NCBI GenBank assembly: GCA_910587735.1
Contig: CAJUNT010000005.1
Coordinates: 62,001 to 126,000, forward strand
Length of the DNA: 64,000 nt
DNA from: an uncultured Clostridia bacterium
GTDB lineage: Bacteria > Bacillota > Clostridia > Lachnospirales > Anaerotignaceae
Direction of reading: 5' to 3'
Shown here: positions 61,227-64,000 of the stretch, piece by piece
Layout of the letters: the number at the start of each line of letters is the position of its first letter
How positions within the stretch are numbered: position 1 is the stretch's first letter
Made by a program: the position numbers and the translations under genes
Notes under the pieces: model-generated
What the model was told of the DNA's origin: nothing
Seen by the model: the letters and a program-made list of their open reading frames with translations, nothing else
Database searches by the model: none

Positions 61227-62372
61227 ATGAATGAAAATAATGAAGAAACAAAAGTAATTGTTACAATAAATGGTAATGAAAATAATAACAAAACGGATAA
61301 AAAAACTGTTGTGGTAGGTATGTCAGGGGGAGTGGATAGCTCTGTGGCAGCATATTTATTAAAACAACAAGGCTATACTGTAATAGGTGTCACAATGCAG
61401 GTATTGCCTCCAGAACCTATACGACAACAAGGGCAAAATGGAGGTTGTTGTGGAGTTTCTGCAATAGAGGAGGCAAGACGTATAGCATTTAAGTTAGATA
61501 TTCCTCATTATGTTATGAATTTTAGAGAGGTATTTCAAAAAAATGTGATAGATTATTTTGTATCAGAATATCAAAAAGGACGTACGCCTAACCCTTGTAT
61601 TGCTTGCAATCGCTATGTAAAATGGGAGGCACTTTTACAAAATAGTAAAAAAATAGGTGCAGATTTCATTGCTACGGGACATTATGCAGAAATTGTAAAA
61701 CACCCCAAAACACAACGCTATACTTTAAAATGCCGTGATGAAAATAAAAAAGACCAAACATATGTTCTTTATAATTTAACACAAGAGCAACTACAATATA
61801 CTTTAATGCCAATAGGAGGCTCTCAAAAGGAAGTGATTAGAAAAATAGCAGAGCAAATAGATATCAATATTTCTAAAAAGCCGGATAGTCAAGAAATTTG
61901 TTTTATACCAGACAATGATTACAGTGGATTTATACAAAGAGAAACAGCAAAGACATATCCAGCAGGTAATTTTGTTGATTTAGATGGTAATGTATTGGGA
62001 AAACATAAAGGAATTATTTATTATACTGTAGGGCAAAGAAAAGGCTTAGGCATTGCTTTTGGTAAGCCTATGTATGTTTATAGTATTGACGCTGAAAAAA
62101 ATGAAGTAGTGTTGTGTGAAAATGATGCTTTGTTTCAAAAAACAGTTTATGCAGATAATTTGAATTTTATGGGGATTGAAAATATAGAAAATGGTATGAG
62201 ATTGCAGGGAAAAATACGCTATCATCATAATAAAGCATGGTGTACTGTATATATGAAAAATGAATCTGAATTGATGTGTGTGTTTGATGAACCTCAGAGA
62301 GCTGTCACACCAGGACAAGCACTTGTACTTTATGATGGGGAATATGTTGCTTGTGGAGGTACAATAAAATAA
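61227..62372 (+). CDS. mnmA: tRNA-specific 2-thiouridylase
   Basis: ATP-dependent enzyme that puts sulfur at C2 of the wobble uridine of Lys, Glu and Gln tRNAs, 381 residues. The P-loop VGMSGGVDSSVAAYLL, RTPNPCIACNRYVKW with the first catalytic Cys, SQEICFIPDNDYSGF with the second Cys and the VGQRKGLG motif are complete. It has an unusual N-terminal extension of about 25 polar residues (Asn, Glu, Lys) before the usual VVVGMSGG start; the ATG at 61227 follows AAAGGGTGA and no ribosome site is seen nearer the core. The sulfur likely comes from a NifS-type desulfurase. Confidence 0.94.
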   Translation: MNENNEETKVIVTINGNENNNKTDKKTVVVGMSGGVDSSVAAYLLKQQGYTVIGVTMQVLPPEPIRQQGQNGGCCGVSAIEEARRIAFKLDIPHYVMNFREVFQKNVIDYFVSEYQKGRTPNPCIACNRYVKWEALLQNSKKIGADFIATGHYAEIVKHPKTQRYTLKCRDENKKDQTYVLYNLTQEQLQYTLMPIGGSQKEVIRKIAEQIDINISKKPDSQEICFIPDNDYSGFIQRETAKTYPAGNFVDLDGNVLGKHKGIIYYTVGQRKGLGIAFGKPMYVYSIDAEKNEVVLCENDALFQKTVYADNLNFMGIENIENGMRLQGKIRYHHNKAWCTVYMKNESELMCVFDEPQRAVTPGQALVLYDGEYVACGGTIK

Positions 62373-62794
62373 ATGAAATAACTGCGTTCGCAAAGAGTAA
62401 AGTTCTTTGTCCAACTTTCTGTAGGGAAAGTTGGTAGGGTGTGGAGCGACGTCCACAAATAAAATATATTCTTTAATTTATCTCTTAAACTTTTTGACTA
62501 AAATTTTAAAAATAATATTGTTTTGTTAAAACCTTGAGGCTTTGCCTCAAACTCCACCAACTTTTGAAAAAGTTGGACAAAACTTTTAAAAGGAAAACTT
62601 CGTTTTCCTAATTACAAACGGAATTTTATATAAAAAATAATATGCAGTAATTGTATAAAGCGTTATGAAATGGGAAACACTTTTTATACAGAATGAAAGA
62701 GTGAAAAAATGTATTTGTGCAATATGTTTAAAAATATAATAATATGATTGTGAAATTTATTATAATATTTTGCTGATAAAGTCGAAAAAAATAC
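62373..62794. other. Intergenic region between mnmA and the S10 operon promoter
   Basis: Holds copy C of the dispersed repeat (62380-62620) and then about 170 A/T-rich bases with no gene; a weak inverted repeat (TGTATAAA near 62655 and TTTTATACA near 62684) is seen. Confidence 0.6.
62380..62620 (+). repeat. Dispersed structured intergenic repeat, copy C
   Basis: Starts AACTGCGTTCGC. Hairpins: CCAACTTTC/GAAAGTTGG (62411-62434), GTGGA/TCCAC (62441-62456), TTGAGGC/GCCTCAA (62534-62550), CCAACTTTT/AAAAAGTTGG (62557-62576), GGAAAAC/GTTTTCC (62592-62608). It aligns over its whole length with copy B, apart from the long internal hairpin of B, and shows compensatory differences in the stems. Confidence 0.85.
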
Positions 62795-62823
62795 TTGCAA
62801 ACAAATGATTTTTCATGTATACT
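62795..62823 (+). promoter_or_regulatory. S10 ribosomal operon promoter
   Basis: TTGCAA (62795-62800), 17-base spacer, TATACT (62818-62823). Transcription would begin near 62830, giving a leader of about 250 bases. Confidence 0.75.
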
Positions 62824-63079
62824 GAATTACGTTGTGACATACGAGCGAAGATACAGAAGGTTGCGGCATACAAAAACATTATGTATGCAGGTTTTTCTGA
62901 GGAGCGATGTCCAGTTCAAGAAACCGGGCGACATGGTCACTGTACTGAATATAGGAAAAAGACTTTTCTCACAGGGGGAAAGTTTGCGTATCTTACGTTG
63001 CAGGATACGTCCGAATAAGTGTGCAGTCACCGCTTGTCGTGCTGAAGTTCAATAGTGCGAAAAGGAGGGGACTTTTTTT
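62824..63079 (+). promoter_or_regulatory. Long structured leader of the S10 operon
   Basis: About 250 transcribed bases before rpsJ, visibly richer in G+C than the surroundings. Candidate stems: GCATAC/GTATGC (62866-62888), GATGTC/GACAT (62906-62934), GCGTATC/GATACGT (62986-63010). The blocks TTACGTTGTGACATACG (62827) and TTACGTTGCAGGATACG (62993) are imperfect repeats of each other. No known leader family could be assigned by eye. Reading frames inside it look non-coding. Confidence 0.6.
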
Positions 63080-63394
63080 ATGGCTAACCCAAAAATAAGA
63101 ATCAGTCTAAAAGCGTACGATCATAAATTGATCGACCAGTCCGCAGCTCAAATTATAGAGACTGCAAAAAAAACAGGTGCTCAGGTAAGCGGACCTATTC
63201 CGTTACCAACAAAAAAGGAAGTTGTGACAATATTAAGAGCAGTTCACAAATACAAAGATTCCAGAGAACAATTTGAAATGAGAACACATAAAAGACTGAT
63301 TGATATTATATCACCAAGCCCAAAAACAGCAGATGCTTTAAGCAGACTGGATTTACCAGCTGGTGTTGATATCGTATTAAAAGTAATGAAATAA
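63080..63394 (+). CDS. rpsJ: 30S ribosomal protein S10 (NusE)
   Basis: Ribosomal protein S10, 104 residues, first gene of the S10 operon and also the NusB partner in antitermination. IRISLKAYDHKLIDQSAAQI, TGAQVSGPIPLPTKKEVVTI and REQFEMRTHKRLIDI are standard. AAAGGAGGGG precedes the ATG. It is separated from rplC by an unusually long 181-base spacer. Confidence 0.97.
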   Translation: MANPKIRISLKAYDHKLIDQSAAQIIETAKKTGAQVSGPIPLPTKKEVVTILRAVHKYKDSREQFEMRTHKRLIDIISPSPKTADALSRLDLPAGVDIVLKVMK

Positions 63395-63575
63395 TAGCAG
63401 CAAAAAAAGTCAATAATCGTATAAACGATTGTTTGTATAGGGCGAAAGCCTGAAGTGCTTTGATATAAAGCAATATATCATTATGATATGTTTAAATGGC
63501 TAAATGAGGCTAGTATGATTACGTTTTCTTTTTGGAAAATGCAATCCGCTGTAGAAAATCAGGAGGTACAATACT
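63395..63575 (+). promoter_or_regulatory. Spacer between rpsJ and rplC with a row of small hairpins
   Basis: Four hairpins follow one another: AATCGT/ACGATT (63415-63430), GGC-GAAA-GCC (63441-63450, a GNRA tetraloop), TGCTTT/AAAGCA (63456-63472) and ATATCA/TGATAT (63475-63489). The rplC ribosome site AGGAGG follows. In most Firmicutes this spacer is short, so a regulatory or processing role is possible. Confidence 0.5.
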
Positions 63576-64000
63576 ATGAAAAAAGCAATTATTGCTAAAA
63601 AAGTGGGAATGACACAAGTTTTCACAGAAAAAGGCACATTGATACCAGTTACAGTATTAGAAGCTGGTCCTTGTGTAGTAATACAGAAAAAAACAATGGA
63701 AAATGACGGATATGAAGCAATACAAGTAGGTTACACAGACGCAAAACCAAAACACGTTACAAAACCTATGAAAGGTCATTTTGACAAAGCTGGCGTAACA
63801 GCAAAAAAATATTTAAAAGAATTTAAATTAGATGACATTAGCGCATATGAAATCGGTGCTGAAATCAAAGCTGATGTATTTACAGCAGGCGATAAAGTAG
63901 ATGTTAGCGGTGTTTCTAAAGGTAAAGGATTCCAAAGTACAATCAAAAGATACAATGCACAAAGAGGACCTATGGGACATGGTTCTAAATCTCACAGAGT
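63576..64000 (+). CDS. rplC: 50S ribosomal protein L3 (cut by the window end)
   Basis: N-terminal 141 residues of ribosomal protein L3; the window ends inside the gene. MKKAIIAKKVGMTQVFTEKG, VTVLEAGPCVVIQKKT and the conserved loop SVSKGKGFQSTIKRY-like VSGVSKGKGFQSTIKRYNAQ with RGPMGHGSKSHR are clear. The ATG at 63576 follows CAGGAGGTAC. The S10 operon is expected to go on with rplD and rplW. Confidence 0.96.
   Translation, partial: MKKAIIAKKVGMTQVFTEKGTLIPVTVLEAGPCVVIQKKTMENDGYEAIQVGYTDAKPKHVTKPMKGHFDKAGVTAKKYLKEFKLDDISAYEIGAEIKADVFTAGDKVDVSGVSKGKGFQSTIKRYNAQRGPMGHGSKSHR

Noticed and set aside
62795..63055. Overlapping short reading frames before rpsJ
   Set aside because: They start at the promoter itself or lack ribosome sites, have odd composition and lie in what looks like a structured leader.

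Overview
The window reads as a chromosome segment of a low-G+C, anaerobic Gram-positive bacterium of the class Clostridia, probably Lachnospiraceae-like. The grounds are strongly A/T-biased codon use, AGGAGG-type ribosome binding sites, frequent GTG and TTG starts, ferredoxin-type and FeoB-type anaerobe genes, and the gene order gls24-nusB-xseA-xseB-ispA-yuiD-dxs-tlyA-nadK-argR-recN that is usual in Clostridia. The exact genus cannot be told from the sequence alone.

Layout. 1-5.6 kb: a sucrose operon (LacI-type repressor, PTS EIIBCA, sucrose-6-phosphate hydrolase, fructokinase) with a perfect palindrome in the scrA promoter that fits both a repressor operator and a cre site. 5.7-6.4 kb: a small 4Fe-4S protein. 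6.7-8.8 kb: a wreck of an extracellular contractile injection system (eCIS) locus: a tail-sheath pseudogene with nonsense codons, a piece of an IS5-family transposase, and a broken AAA+ ATPase that has lost its catalytic core. 9.0-11.8 kb: acetyltransferase-feoA-feoB. 12.1-21.8 kb: a nucleoside/ribose uptake and salvage operon: a LacI-ribokinase fusion, a second ribokinase, a BMP lipoprotein, an ABC ATPase, two permeases, an ADP-ribosylglycohydrolase-family enzyme and a flavodoxin-fold reductase. 21.8-29.3 kb: a glyoxalase-fold protein, a DUF368 protein, MarR plus a heterodimeric ABC exporter, a cytidylate-kinase-like protein and purE.

29.8-33.8 kb: secG, rnr and a sodium-dependent transporter. 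33.9-43.8 kb: the conserved housekeeping run from the Gls24-like protein to recN (RNA, DNA-repair and isoprenoid functions). 43.9-49.3 kb: an XRE regulator, nifS-nifU, and a pentose-phosphate pair (transaldolase-like aldolase and transketolase). 49.4-57.6 kb: thpR, an acyl-CoA dehydrogenase, a small frameshifted ORF, flavin reductase, an rRNA methyltransferase, a YgiQ-type radical SAM protein and thrC. 57.7-62.4 kb: hisK, a DUF2975/XRE/DUF4153 membrane-stress-like operon, and mnmA. 62.8-64 kb: the promoter, long leader and first genes of the S10 ribosomal operon (rpsJ, truncated rplC).

The most notable unexplained structure is a dispersed intergenic repeat found three times (about 29.5, 58.6 and 62.5 kb) plus one probable short derivative (42.0 kb). 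Its hairpin stems differ between copies by compensatory base changes, so base pairing itself appears to be selected. Other points of interest are the regulator-kinase fusion, the ADP-ribosylglycohydrolase in a nucleoside operon, three direct repeats with an exact 21-base period upstream of the DUF2975 operon, a palindromic MarR-type operator over the exporter promoter, and structured spacers in the ribosomal operon. Everything functional here is inferred from sequence reading; no database search was run.
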